Shown one piece after another: positions 23,925 through 32,202 of a DNA stretch of 47,592 nucleotides. Position numbers and translations under genes: made by a program. The stretch lies in assembly GCA_945865665.1 (NCBI GenBank), contig CAMBEE010000012.1, forward strand, positions 1 to 47,592, given 5' to 3'. This stretch comes from an uncultured Clostridium sp. (GTDB lineage: Bacteria; Bacillota; Clostridia; TANB77; CAG-508). The notes under the pieces were generated by a model. The model was not told the origin of the DNA. It worked only from the letters and a program-made list of their open reading frames with translations, and did not search any database. The stretch's first letter is position 1. Each line of letters starts with the position of its first letter.

Positions 23925-24890
23925 ATGTTTGATAGTGTAAGGCTTACAATAGCAGATTTTGACCTATGTAGGTTAAATTGGAACTTGATAAAAAAGAAAA
24001 ATATCAGTAAAAGTAAATCTGTAATTATAATAAATTACAAAAATTGCGAGTTACAGATATTTTTAAGCAGTGGGTATATTCTTTTAATAACAAATGCACA
24101 TACCATACTAAATAAAAGTAATATATGTGTAAGTGATTTAAAAGAGTTCGAGAGAAGAATTAAGGCTATTTTAGATGAAATAATACTAGATGGTATATAT
24201 TATATATCTATTAATAGACTAGACTTCCATATTGATGTTTTCGAGCAAGATGATATGAAATTCAAAATATTTATGAAACTGCTAATAAAACATTGTGATA
24301 ATTTTTTGTACTGCAAGAGTAAAGGCAAATATGCAACTTCTATGCACCTTTCTACAAAAAATTCTGGAAGTAGAAATATAAACATATATGACAAATACGA
24401 AGAACAAAAGGCTAAAAATGTTACTGGTGCTGAACTAGAAAAATGGAAGAACTGCATTAGAATAGAACTACAATACAAAAAAATGTATTTTAAAAACCAG
24501 TATAAAAAATATGGTGTTATACCTATATTAGAAAATTACTGGAATATAGAATGCTTTAATAGTATGTATATAGATATATTTGATAAATATTTTTATTCTC
24601 CATCCCCATATTACAAATTATGTATTGCAAAAAATATTGTAAATAATAGCAACTTGACATTTACATTAAAAAAGAACATAAATAAATTTTTAGGTGTTGT
24701 AAACATAGTTGGAATGGAAAATATTAAAAAATATTACAACAGATTAACAATTAATAAATTTTGTAAAATATTAATTGAAGAATTAAATATATGCCCAATT
24801 ACTTTAAATGATAGTGAAAAAATTAATAGGCTAGACAATTTATTTGAATTGGCTAAACAAAATATAATAAAAAATGGTTATTTTAATTAA
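23925..24890 (+). CDS. Rolling-circle replication initiator / Rep (gene II-X or Rep_trans-like)
   Basis: 321 residues from ATG 23925 (AAAGGAG 7 bases upstream; the ATG at 23889 overlaps the previous gene). Motifs of phage/plasmid replication proteins are present: YYISINRLDFHIDVF near residue 88 (RiDi-D type), NINIYDKYEEQKAK near 145 (the Y-K motif), and CIRIELQYKK near 168. These define the filamentous-phage gene II/X and Tn916-type Rep_trans relaxase-like families. The enzyme would nick one strand at its origin and start replication or transfer. Which of the two families applies I cannot settle. Confidence 0.75.
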   Translation: MFDSVRLTIADFDLCRLNWNLIKKKNISKSKSVIIINYKNCELQIFLSSGYILLITNAHTILNKSNICVSDLKEFERRIKAILDEIILDGIYYISINRLDFHIDVFEQDDMKFKIFMKLLIKHCDNFLYCKSKGKYATSMHLSTKNSGSRNINIYDKYEEQKAKNVTGAELEKWKNCIRIELQYKKMYFKNQYKKYGVIPILENYWNIECFNSMYIDIFDKYFYSPSPYYKLCIAKNIVNNSNLTFTLKKNINKFLGVVNIVGMENIKKYYNRLTINKFCKILIEELNICPITLNDSEKINRLDNLFELAKQNIIKNGYFN

Positions 24891-25182
24891 TATATATGTT
24901 TATTGTATTACTAATTTATTAAAATCTAAAATAACACTAGAGCTAAAAAAAATAACAAAAAAATTATGCTTAAAGAGAAATGAGCAGAGGTATTGCGAGA
25001 AGTACTTTAAGGAATACAAAATAACAACAATATAAATATATTAATTAAAATAAGAATGATAAAAAATGGACAACGAGTTGATTATGCTATTATAAAAAAT
25101 GACGAACAAAAATGATATAGATATTAATATACACCATTAATAACTCGTTTCTTTATTTATAAAATGAAAGGAACGATTTTAA
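24891..25182 (+). other. Gap between rep and xis with a long-loop inverted repeat
   Basis: AACGAGTT (25072-25079) and AACTCGTT (25142-25149) form an inverted repeat with a 62-base loop followed by TCTTT; it may be a weak terminator or part of the Rep origin. A 30-odd codon frame ending near 25035 has no start or ribosome binding site. Nothing else seen. Confidence 0.35.
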
Positions 25183-25402
25183 ATGGAAAATAAAAAAGGA
25201 AATATAACAATAAAACAAGTAGCAAGACTTATGAATAAGTCGGAACAATTTGTCAGAATAGGTCTACAAAGAAATATACTACCATTCCGGGTGTGCAATT
25301 AAATTAGAAGGTAAAACTAAATATAGTTATCATATTTCTCCCAATAAATTTTATGAATATATGGGAATAAATGAAACAGACCATTTACATTGTGAAGAAT
25401 AA
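25183..25402 (+). pseudogene. Excisionase-like gene with a +1 frameshift
   Basis: AAAGGAACG precedes ATG 25183. The first frame reads MENKKGNITIKQVARLMNKS, EQFVRIGLQRNILPF, the MerR-like winged helix of Tn916/phage excisionases, then stops at 25302. Skipping one base at TTC-CGG (25285-25290) gives GCAIKLEGKTKYSYHISPNK and FYEYMGINETDHLHCEE to TAA 25400-25402, the expected end. Total about 72 residues in two frames. It lies just before the integrase, as xis normally does. It is a sequencing error, a real mutation, or programmed +1 shifting at a rare CGG codon. Confidence 0.75.
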
Positions 25403-25461
25403 TAAATATAATTCAAAATTGTAATATGACTGTTTCCTAAATGAAAGGGGGAAATAGAATT

Positions 25462-26496
25462 ATGAAAATGGCCAATGGAACAGGCTCAATTATAAAATTG
25501 AAAGGAAATAGACGTCGTCCATATCAGGTAAGATTAACTAAAGGGTTTACAGACGAAGGAAAACAAATATTTATGTATTTAGGTTATTACGAAACTCAAC
25601 AAAAGGCTATGATAGCTTTAAGTGAATACAATTCATCTCCATATGATATAACTCGTGAAACTATTACATTTGAAAGAGTTTATCAATTATGGAGTAAGGA
25701 ACATTTTAAAAAGGTTAGTGATAGTTCTATTGAAAGGTATAGCAATGCTTATAGAAAATATTGTAAGCCTTTATATAAAATGAGATTTAAAGATATAAGA
25801 CTATCACACTTACAAGGTGTTATTGATGATAGTGGTATGGCACATCCTACTCGTGCTAGTATTAAAACATTATTTAATGTATTATTTGCTTATGCAATGA
25901 AAAACGATATTGTTGAAAAAAATTATTCTCAATATGTTGATGTAGGGCAAAGAGAAGGAAAAATTAATAGAAAACCATTTACACAAGAAGAGATACAGAA
26001 AATATTTAATAATGTTGATAAAATAGATTATATGGATACGATATTAATTATGATTTATACTGGGTTAAGGGTTGGAGAATTATTAGACCTAAAAATAAAA
26101 AATATTCATCTTGATGAAAGGTATATGATAGGTGGATTTAAAACAGAAGCAGGAACAAATAGAATAATACCTATTAATAAAAAAATTGAACCATTTATAA
26201 GAAAATATTATGAACAAAACAAAGATAAAGAATATTTAATAATAAATTCATTAGGTAGACCATTTACTTATTCTAATTATAGAAGAGAAAAATGGGACAA
26301 TATGATGGAAAAACTTGAATTTGAGGGACATAGACCACACGACTGTCGACATACATTTGCTACTTTGATGGACAATGCAAATGCAAATAAGTTATCAATA
26401 AAAAGAATAATGGGACATGCAAGTCCAGACATAACTGATAAAGTTTATACACATAAAACAATAGAAGATTTAATTGAAGCAATAGACTTAATTTAG
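25462..26496 (+). CDS. Phage/ICE-type tyrosine integrase
   Basis: 344 residues from ATG 25462, chosen for the AAAGGGGG site upstream (ATG 25441 is also in frame). Three-part integrase: an N-terminal AP2-like arm-binding domain (GTGSIIKLKGNRRRPYQVRL), a SAM-like core-binding domain (TFERVYQLWSKEHFKKVSDS), and the catalytic domain with Arg in YTGLRVGELLDLK, HDCRHTFATLMD, MGHASPDITDKVYTH with the Tyr nucleophile. This is the Tn916/phage family of site-specific integrases. Its location at the right edge of the block, beside a short repeat cluster and rpsI, marks the element end. Confidence 0.93.
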   Translation: MKMANGTGSIIKLKGNRRRPYQVRLTKGFTDEGKQIFMYLGYYETQQKAMIALSEYNSSPYDITRETITFERVYQLWSKEHFKKVSDSSIERYSNAYRKYCKPLYKMRFKDIRLSHLQGVIDDSGMAHPTRASIKTLFNVLFAYAMKNDIVEKNYSQYVDVGQREGKINRKPFTQEEIQKIFNNVDKIDYMDTILIMIYTGLRVGELLDLKIKNIHLDERYMIGGFKTEAGTNRIIPINKKIEPFIRKYYEQNKDKEYLIINSLGRPFTYSNYRREKWDNMMEKLEFEGHRPHDCRHTFATLMDNANANKLSIKRIMGHASPDITDKVYTHKTIEDLIEAIDLI

Positions 26497-26510
26497 ACTA
26501 TTGCTTTCAG

Positions 26511-26556
26511 TATACTACATTGGTATATTACTGGTATATTACTAGTATACTACCAT
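26511..26556. repeat. GGTATATTACT repeats after the integrase, candidate attachment region
   Basis: AGTATACTACATTGG, then GGTATATTACT twice in direct tandem, then AGTATACTACC within 46 bases. Short repeats next to int are typical arm- or core-type binding sites. I could not find a convincing second att copy at the left end. Confidence 0.45.
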
Positions 26557-26606
26557 CAAATTTTTTATAGATTTAACTAGTTTTAAATAGAGTTAGATAA
26601 AATAAA

Positions 26607-26645
26607 AGAAACCCTGTATTTCCAATGGAAATAGGGTTTCTGTAA
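26607..26645. terminator. Terminator between integrase and rpsI
   Basis: AGAAACCCT and AGGGTTTCT pair perfectly with an inner TATTTCC/GGAAATA stem; usable on both strands (the minus strand has TTTTATTTTAT after it, ending the rplM-rpsI unit). Confidence 0.75.
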
Positions 26646-26678
26646 GGCTTTTGGTTGGTTCCCGAAATTGCCTTGTAA

Positions 26679-27080
26679 TTATCTCTTTGAGAATTGTGGA
26701 GCTTTTCTTGCTTTTTTAAGACCGTATTTTTTTCTTTCTTTCATACGAGGATCTCTTGTTAAGAATCCGTTTGATTTTAAAGCAGGTCTGTATTCGATAT
26801 TAGCAGCATTTAATGCTCTAGCAATACCATGTCTGATAGCTCCAGCTTGACCTGTAAATCCTCCACCTTGAACTGAACAAATAACATCATATTTATCAGT
26901 TGTGTTTGTAACTGTAAGTGGTTGTCTTACTATAACTTTTAAAGTTTCTAATCCGAAAAATTCATCAATATCTTTACCATTAATAGTAATTTTTCCAGAT
27001 CCTTCAACTAATCTAACTCTGGCAATTGAAGATTTTCTTCTTCCTGTTCCAGCGTAAACTATTTTTTCTGATTTAGCCAT
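26679..27080 (-). CDS. rpsI: 30S ribosomal protein S9
   Basis: 133 residues, normal length. Typical S9 features: [17 protein letters not shown] at the N-terminus, [19 protein letters not shown] in the middle, [20 protein letters not shown] and the invariant FSKR end that reaches the decoding site. It follows rplM with one base between stop and start, the universal L13-S9 pair. The accessory block lies immediately after its terminator. Confidence 0.98.
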   Translation of the reverse strand: MAKSEKIVYAGTGRRKSSIARVRLVEGSGKITINGKDIDEFFGLETLKVIVRQPLTVTNTTDKYDVICSVQGGGFTGQAGAIRHGIARALNAANIEYRPALKSNGFLTRDPRMKERKKYGLKKARKAPQFSKR

Positions 27081-27081
27081 A

Positions 27082-27519
27082 TTATTTTACCTCCCATACT
27101 TCTGGTTTTTGTGCTTGATTTTCATGTTCTGCTCCTGCATAAACTCTTAATTTTTTAAGTTGAGCTCTTCCTAAAGAGTTGTGTGGTAACATTCCTTTAA
27201 TAGCTAATGTCATAGCTTTTTCTGGATTTTTTTCTAACATTACTCTTGCTGGAGTTTCTTTCATTCCACCAATGTATCCTGAGTGGTGTCTATAAATTTT
27301 TTGATCCATTTTGTTTCCTGTTAAAATAACGTCTTTAGCGTTTAAAACTATAACGTGATCACCTGTATCGATATTAGGTGTAAATGTTGGTTTGTGTTTT
27401 CCTCTTAATAATTTAGCAGCTTCTGTTGCAACTCTACCTAATGGTTTGTTTGCTGCATCAATTATGTACCATTTGCTTTCTATTTCAGCCTTTTTTGGGC
27501 TATATGTTGTATTATTCAT
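27082..27519 (-). CDS. rplM: 50S ribosomal protein L13
   Basis: 145 residues. L13 signature parts: [48 protein letters not shown] segment ([20 protein letters not shown]). First gene of the L13-S9 operon. GGAGGG precedes the start on the minus strand. A consensus promoter and a leader of about 110 bases with GC-rich CTCCCCGG lie upstream. Confidence 0.98.
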   Translation of the reverse strand: MNNTTYSPKKAEIESKWYIIDAANKPLGRVATEAAKLLRGKHKPTFTPNIDTGDHVIVLNAKDVILTGNKMDQKIYRHHSGYIGGMKETPARVMLEKNPEKAMTLAIKGMLPHNSLGRAQLKKLRVYAGAEHENQAQKPEVWEVK

Positions 27520-27661
27520 GGTAATAATTACCCTCCCTATTATTTTTATTTTTTATTTTTATATATGACATTTAAATTATAACTACCGGGGAGAAGTTCT
27601 AATTTAAATCATATTCTACATAATGCTTAAATATTTTATTACAAAAAAGCTGGTTTGTCAA
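27520..27661 (-). promoter_or_regulatory. Promoter and leader of rplM-rpsI
   Basis: On the minus strand TTGACA (27656-27661), 17 bases, TAAAAT (27633-27638). The transcribed leader contains AACTTCTCCCCGGTAGTT, a stem-loop with a conserved-looking GC loop in an otherwise AT-rich leader; it may be an L13 autoregulatory leader, not confirmed. Confidence 0.6.
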
Positions 27662-27736
27662 TGATTTTTGAAAAATTTGTGAAAAGTATTGATAAAATTT
27701 TTAAATATAATTATAATGTAGATAAATAATTTTAGA

Positions 27737-27847
27737 TTTTGAACCAATGGGGACGTTCTTAAATTGGTTGAAATTTAAATAATAATATAAAATATTAAAA
27801 TTTTTAGTATTTTCAACCAATTTAAGAACGTCCCCATTGGTTCAAAA
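27737..27847. repeat. REP-like element: 36-base perfect inverted repeat (GGGGACGTTCTT type)
   Basis: Arms 27738-27773 and 27811-27846 are exact reverse complements; they read CCAATGGGGACGTTCTTAAA then TTGGTT. The 37-base loop is AT only apart from one G. Same family as 32203-32309 and 37561-37703. Confidence 0.92.
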
Positions 27848-27929
27848 AATAATATATATAATTTACAAAATAGCATATTAAAAAGTGTAATCAAATAATA
27901 ATTATAATAGAAAAGTTGTAGGAGGTAAG

Positions 27930-29576
27930 ATGATAAATATAGGTAGTAAAAAACGAGAAATAAATAATAAACCTAAAAAAGAAGGATTCATGCAAGGTGT
28001 TATTACACTAATGTTTTCACAAGTTCTTATAAAAATTTTAGGTTTAGTATATACATTATATCTAACAAACAGACAAGGCTTTGGTGACAAAGGAAATGGA
28101 ATATGTGCAAGTGGATATCAAATATATGCACTGCTACTTACAATATCTTCGATAGGAGTTCCAAGTGCAATATCAAAATTGGTATCAGAAAGAGTTGCAG
28201 TTGGAGATAACAAAGGAGCACATAGAATTTTTAAAATAGCATTTGCAACATTTGCAGTAATAGGATTAGTTGGAAGTTTATTGTTGTTCTTTGGAGCAAA
28301 TGTTATAGCAAATCAATGGTTACAAATACCAGACGCAGAAATGACATTGGTTGCATTATCACCAGCAATATTCTTTGTTACAGTAGCATCAGTTATGAGG
28401 GGATATTTTAATGGTAGACAAAAAATTAGTGTAGGTGCAAAATCTCAAACATTGGAGCAAGTTTTTAAAACATTGCTTACAATTATAGTTGTCGAAGTTG
28501 TTGCAATATTATCAAATGTTTCAACAGAATGGATGGCGGCAGGTGCAAACTTGGCAACAACACTTGCGACATTTTTAGGATTTAGTTATTTGTTTTTATA
28601 TTATAGGTCAGAAAGAAAAGAAGTTGCAACAGAAATTAAAAATACAGTAAATTATAAATATGAAAGAGTATCAACAATAATTAAAAGAATTTTATTTGTG
28701 TCAATTCCAATAACATTAACAGCTATAATGTCTTCAATAAATAAAAATGTTGATTCATTTACGGTTGTAAGAAATTTAAGGGCATTTATGCCAGAAGACC
28801 AAGCAACAGCTTTATATGGAATTTTAGGTGGAAAAGTTGATACATTAACAAGTTTGCCATTGGCAATAAATGTGGCATTTGCGACAGCCTTAGTTCCAGC
28901 AATATCAGCAGCAAAAGCAAAGGGTGATAATAAAACAATTACTGAAAAAACATCATTTTCATTGTTGGTTTCAATGTTGATAGGTTTGCCTTGTACAGTT
29001 GGAATGTTTATTTTTGCACAACCAATTTTGAATTTATTGTTCCCAAATGCAAATGATGGAGCATTAATATTACAAATTAGTGCATTGACAATAATTTTTA
29101 CAATTTTAGACCAAACTATAAATGGAGCTTTACAAGGATTTGGAAAATTGATGATTCCAACAATTTCTTTAGCAACAGGTGTATTTGTAAAATTTATTTT
29201 TAATATTACATTAATAAAAATACCAAGCATTGGGGTTTATGGTGCAGCTTGGGGCTCAGTTGCTTGTCATTTAGTTGCATTTTGTATAGCGTTCACAATG
29301 CTTAGAAGAAATATAAAATTGAATTTGACATTTTCAAAATTTTTTATTAAGCCAGTTATTGCAACAGTTATTATGGGAATATGTTCATATTTTACATATT
29401 TAGCTTTAAAAGGAATAATAATTGAGAGAATGGCTACAATAATAGCGATAATGGTTGCTGTTGTAATATATGTATTAGCAATTGTTGTTTTAAAAGTTTT
29501 TACAAAAGATGAGTTCAAAATGATGCCTGCAGGTGATAAAATAGTTAAAATTCTAGAAAAAATTAAAATTTATTAG
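27930..29576 (+). CDS. SpoVB/MurJ-type lipid flippase (MOP superfamily)
   Basis: 548 residues with about 14 hydrophobic segments, a size and profile typical of the MATE-like polysaccharide flippases SpoVB, YtgP/Amj-linked MurJ and relatives. The N-terminal GVITLMFSQVLIKILGLVYTLYL (start GVITLMFSQVLIKILGLVY) and SSIGVPSAISKLVSERVAVG are characteristic. It should flip lipid-linked cell-wall or spore-cortex precursors across the membrane. Several paralogues are usual in spore formers, so cortex (SpoVB) or vegetative (MurJ) role cannot be told. AGGAGGT lies 3 bases before ATG 27930, which is closer than usual. Confidence 0.85.
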   Translation: MINIGSKKREINNKPKKEGFMQGVITLMFSQVLIKILGLVYTLYLTNRQGFGDKGNGICASGYQIYALLLTISSIGVPSAISKLVSERVAVGDNKGAHRIFKIAFATFAVIGLVGSLLLFFGANVIANQWLQIPDAEMTLVALSPAIFFVTVASVMRGYFNGRQKISVGAKSQTLEQVFKTLLTIIVVEVVAILSNVSTEWMAAGANLATTLATFLGFSYLFLYYRSERKEVATEIKNTVNYKYERVSTIIKRILFVSIPITLTAIMSSINKNVDSFTVVRNLRAFMPEDQATALYGILGGKVDTLTSLPLAINVAFATALVPAISAAKAKGDNKTITEKTSFSLLVSMLIGLPCTVGMFIFAQPILNLLFPNANDGALILQISALTIIFTILDQTINGALQGFGKLMIPTISLATGVFVKFIFNITLIKIPSIGVYGAAWGSVACHLVAFCIAFTMLRRNIKLNLTFSKFFIKPVIATVIMGICSYFTYLALKGIIIERMATIIAIMVAVVIYVLAIVVLKVFTKDEFKMMPAGDKIVKILEKIKIY

Positions 29577-29589
29577 AAAAAAAGAAGGA

Positions 29590-29691
29590 TTTTATCGAAA
29601 GTTGGCGAATAGAGTTATTAGTAGGTACAGTTATTGCTTAGTTCAGGCGATAAAAGTACATAAATATTCAATCTTATAGGAGGTAATTTAA
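29590..29691 (+). promoter_or_regulatory. Possible structured leader of hup
   Basis: TTTTATCG (29590-29597) and CGATAAAA (29648-29655) enclose a GC-richer segment with further pairing (GCGAATA with TATTGC-like). AGGAGGT follows at 29680. The structure starts only 14 bases after the flippase stop. Confidence 0.35.
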
Positions 29692-29970
29692 ATGAACAAA
29701 GCTGAATTAATCGCAGCAATAGCTGCAAAAACAGGAGACACAAAAAAAGTAGCTGAAGCAACAGTTAACGCATTCGTAGAAACAGTTACAGATGCATTAG
29801 TAGAAGGAGATAAAGTTCAATTAGTTGGATTTGGTTCTTTCGAAGTTAGAAAAAGAGCTGCTAGAAAAGGTAGAAATCCTCAAACTAAAGAAGAAATCAA
29901 AATACCTGCTTCAAAAGCTCCAGTATTCAAAGCTGGTAAAGCATTAAAAGATTTAGTAAATAATAAATAA
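29692..29970 (+). CDS. hup: HU family DNA-binding protein
   Basis: 92 residues, typical HU length. The N-terminal [19 protein letters not shown] helix pair, then [20 protein letters not shown] and [20 protein letters not shown] with the DNA-intercalating Pro at the tip of the beta arm (RNPQT). HU dimers bend and compact the nucleoid. GC content is slightly higher than in neighbours because of Ala codons, as expected for a highly expressed gene. AGGAGGT at 6-7 bases from ATG 29692. Confidence 0.97.
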   Translation: MNKAELIAAIAAKTGDTKKVAEATVNAFVETVTDALVEGDKVQLVGFGSFEVRKRAARKGRNPQTKEEIKIPASKAPVFKAGKALKDLVNNK

Positions 29971-30001
29971 TTTGTGAATATATAAATATATGAATTCGTA
30001 T

Positions 30002-30032
30002 AGAAGGGGACCAGAAATGGTCTTCTTTTTTA
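30002..30032 (+). terminator. Terminator of hup
   Basis: AGAAGgGGACC/GGTCTTCT stem with an AGAAAT loop, then T6. Confidence 0.8.
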
Positions 30033-30054
30033 GTAAGTAATAATATATAAAAAT

Positions 30055-30105
30055 AACAAATCTTCTTGAATATAAATTGTAAAAATTTATTCAAAAAGAT
30101 TTGTT
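30055..30105 (-). terminator. Terminator of the pilin-like gene
   Basis: AACAAATCTT/AAGATTTGTT (30055-30064 and 30096-30105) with inner TTGAATA/TATTCAA; T-rich on the minus strand. Confidence 0.7.
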
Positions 30106-30136
30106 AATATTATATTTGTTTTACCTAATTAAAAGA

Positions 30137-31111
30137 TTATTTACAATAAAATTGAATGGTATAGGCTCCTGCATAATATGGAGCTCCTTTATCTGTTGTT
30201 TGAAATATTCTAATATATTGATATTCATTATATGATTCATTTTTTTCTAGTTTTATATATATCCATCCAGATTGAGGGATATCTAATACATCTGTTAAAT
30301 CTGTCCATGTATTGTTGTCATTTGACGCTTGTATTTTTATGTTTGAAAAATAGTTATTATAATCTGTATAATTTAGTATGGAAACGTAATATGGAATTAC
30401 CTTTTTGGTGAACTTATACCCAATATAGCCATTTAATGTATATGGTCTAGCTATAGAGCCCACTGTAGCATCATTTCCGTCAAAACATTGATATGGAGAA
30501 GATGCTGTTTCATATTTTGAAGCAAATGCTTCACCTTCTGGAGAAGTATTGCTAGTCATAGTTGGAACGGTTGTTGCTCCTAAATTAAATTTTTCTAAAT
30601 ATTTGGATGATAATATTGCTGTTCTCCATGTTTTATTTTTTATGGCTAGTTTGCTTATATATTCATTTTTACCGAAACATTCCATTGCATTGGGATTATT
30701 TATAATATTATTCATAAATATATCTGGGTTTGATATTATATAATCAGCATTTTTTTGAGAGTTTAATACCCAATTAAAAATATCAGGTGTATTTATTAAA
30801 CTTTCAATTGTTGATGGTAGTTGATATTCTCCTGCATTTGAATATAATAATTTTAGTATGTCGTTATATTGAGAATAGTCAGTATTGTTTTGTCTGCTTC
30901 CATTAATATATTTATTTATTTCATTTTCGTAATCTGCCAAATAAATATTTTCTTCGATTTGTGCATTTTTACTTTTGTCTTTTGCTTCCTTAGCTTTTCC
31001 GAATAATCCTGTATTTGTTAGAGTTACAATAGATATACCAGCCAGAATCAGTAGAATTATTATTGTAATTACAAGTGCTATTAGCGTAATACCTTTTGAT
31101 TGTTTTTTCAT
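30137..31111 (-). CDS. Type IV pilin-like protein with C-terminal discoidin (F5/8C-like) domain
   Basis: 324 residues. The N-terminus is a class III signal: MKKQSKG then ITLIALVITIIILLILAGIS, with prepilin peptidase cutting after Gly7; the usual Glu5 of the mature pilin is Leu/Ala here. Residues 40-190 are a helical Asn/Tyr-rich stalk. Residues about 195-324 read like a discoidin/F5-8 type C carbohydrate-binding fold: ASKYETASSPYQCFDGNDAT, YTLNGYIGYKF, IKIQASNDNNTWTDLTDVL, YQYIRIFQTT. GGAGCG before the start. No pilus assembly genes are near. Pilin signal is firm; discoidin fold is a good pattern match. Confidence 0.8.
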   Translation of the reverse strand: MKKQSKGITLIALVITIIILLILAGISIVTLTNTGLFGKAKEAKDKSKNAQIEENIYLADYENEINKYINGSRQNNTDYSQYNDILKLLYSNAGEYQLPSTIESLINTPDIFNWVLNSQKNADYIISNPDIFMNNIINNPNAMECFGKNEYISKLAIKNKTWRTAILSSKYLEKFNLGATTVPTMTSNTSPEGEAFASKYETASSPYQCFDGNDATVGSIARPYTLNGYIGYKFTKKVIPYYVSILNYTDYNNYFSNIKIQASNDNNTWTDLTDVLDIPQSGWIYIKLEKNESYNEYQYIRIFQTTDKGAPYYAGAYTIQFYCK

Positions 31112-31322
31112 TTGTTTTCGCTCCTTCTATATAAATATTTATAATTTAATCTAATATAATTTTATAAATAAAAATGAAATAAGTCAATATAAAATACGAA
31201 AATAATTCCTGAAAAGATTTGGTAAAAAAATGAAATTAAAAGAATAAATATTGATATATTGGTAAATAATGTATAAAATAAAAATAGAAAACAAATAATA
31301 TACAAAAGACGAGGTGGTATAA

Positions 31323-31463
31323 GTGGAATATTTAGAAAATCAAATTTCTGACATTTTAAATGAAATAGAAAAATTAATAAAAAATAAAGAATATAAAGAA
31401 ATTGAAAGCAAAAGAAAAGATTTAGACAAATTATTAAATGAATATCTAAAAAAATTCAAATAG
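31323..31463 (+). CDS. Spo0E-like small phosphatase candidate, 46 aa
   Basis: GTG 31323 after AGGTGG; stop TAG 31461-31463. Two helices: MEYLENQISDILNEIEKLIK and ESKRKDLDKLLNEYLKKF. Spo0E-family peptides dephosphorylate Spo0A through the motif SQELD in the second helix; here the same place reads SKRKDLD followed by KLLNEY, which is the usual context. The Gln-Glu of the motif is changed, so activity on Spo0A is uncertain. It pairs with the XRE regulator 88 bases downstream, which has the same GGTGGTATAA leader. Spo0A itself is encoded 25 kb away. Confidence 0.5.
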   Translation: MEYLENQISDILNEIEKLIKNKEYKEIESKRKDLDKLLNEYLKKFK

Positions 31464-31550
31464 AAATAAAAACAGACATTATACAAATATAATTCATTTA
31501 TACAATTTGAAAATTTTGATAATATAAACAAAAAGAGTTAGGTGGTATAA

Positions 31551-31883
31551 ATGAAGAAGAAAAGTGTGATAAAAATTGGAAAAAATATTCAAAAAATAAG
31601 AAAGAGTAATGGATATACTCAAGAAAAGTTAGCAGAAGCAGTTGAAGTATCTGTTAGATATATAAGTGATATTGAACAAGATAAATCAAAACCATCATAT
31701 GAAAATTTAATAAAAATCTGTAATGCTTTTCAAGTAAGTTTAGATCAGATTTTTAGTGAGTATATAAATACAAAAGAAAATAAAAGTATGGAGTATTCGT
31801 TAGCAGGTTTTGATAAGCTTTCTAAAAAAGATAAAGAAACAATTGAAAATTTGATAATGTATTTTAACAAAAGCAAGATGTAA
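31551..31883 (+). CDS. XRE-family regulator
   Basis: 110 residues. Helix-turn-helix at residues 8-62 (IGKNIQKIRKSNGYTQEKLA, then VSVRYISDIEQDKSKPSYEN), followed by a helical C-terminal tail of about 40 residues. Similar in layout to SinR/Xre-type regulators common in Clostridia. TTAGGTGG precedes ATG 31551. Probably transcribed with the Spo0E-like peptide; target unknown. Confidence 0.88.
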   Translation: MKKKSVIKIGKNIQKIRKSNGYTQEKLAEAVEVSVRYISDIEQDKSKPSYENLIKICNAFQVSLDQIFSEYINTKENKSMEYSLAGFDKLSKKDKETIENLIMYFNKSKM

Positions 31884-31932
31884 TAGATAAGAGTATTACA
31901 TTATGTAAAATGTAAAAATTTTAAAAATTTTA

Positions 31933-31962
31933 TTGACAAATAAGTGTATAAGGTGCTAAAAT
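31933..31962 (+). promoter_or_regulatory. Promoter of the aspS-gatCAB operon
   Basis: TTGACA (31933-31938), 18 bases, TAAAAT (31957-31962) with TGC before it (extended -10). Confidence 0.7.
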
Positions 31963-31979
31963 AAGTAACATAATAATAA

Positions 31980-32190
31980 AAACACATTGCGTTAGAACAA
32001 TACAAAGCAATTAGAAGTCACTATTAGAGAAAAAGGGTCACCGGCTGAAAGCCCTTTAAGGTCAACCTAAATTGTGAAACACATTGGAGCAATTTTTATA
32101 AAGTGGAAAATATTTGCAAAGCAAATACTTTCAAGCTGGGTGGTACCGCGGAATTATTTCGTCCCTGCATTTTGCAGTGGGCGTTTTTTG
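31980..32190 (+). promoter_or_regulatory. T-box riboswitch, specifier AAC (Asn) with overlapping GAA
   Basis: Stem I: ATTGC (31986-31990) with GCAAT (32089-32093), CAAT with ATTG (32083-32086), CAATTAG (32008-32014) with CTAAATTG (32067-32074). The 3' side of the specifier loop is TGAAACAC (32075-32082): AAC at 32078-32080 followed by the conserved A, and GAA at 32076-32078 sharing one base. The antiterminator T-box is TGGGTGGTACCGCGG (32137-32151). Terminator: CGTCCCTGC/GCAGTGGGCG then T6 (32160-32189). Uncharged tRNA binding would favour read-through into aspS-gatCAB. Confidence 0.93.
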
Positions 32191-32202
32191 TTGTTCATTG
32201 CA

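Noticed and set aside
24925..25035. Short frame between rep and xis (reads LKKITKKLCLKRNEQRYCEK)
   Set aside because: No start codon with a ribosome binding site in that frame; at most a gene remnant.
10151..26539. ACTGGTATAT at 10151 and 26530 as attL/attR
   Set aside because: Only ten bases are shared with no flanking similarity; this can occur by chance in such AT-rich DNA.
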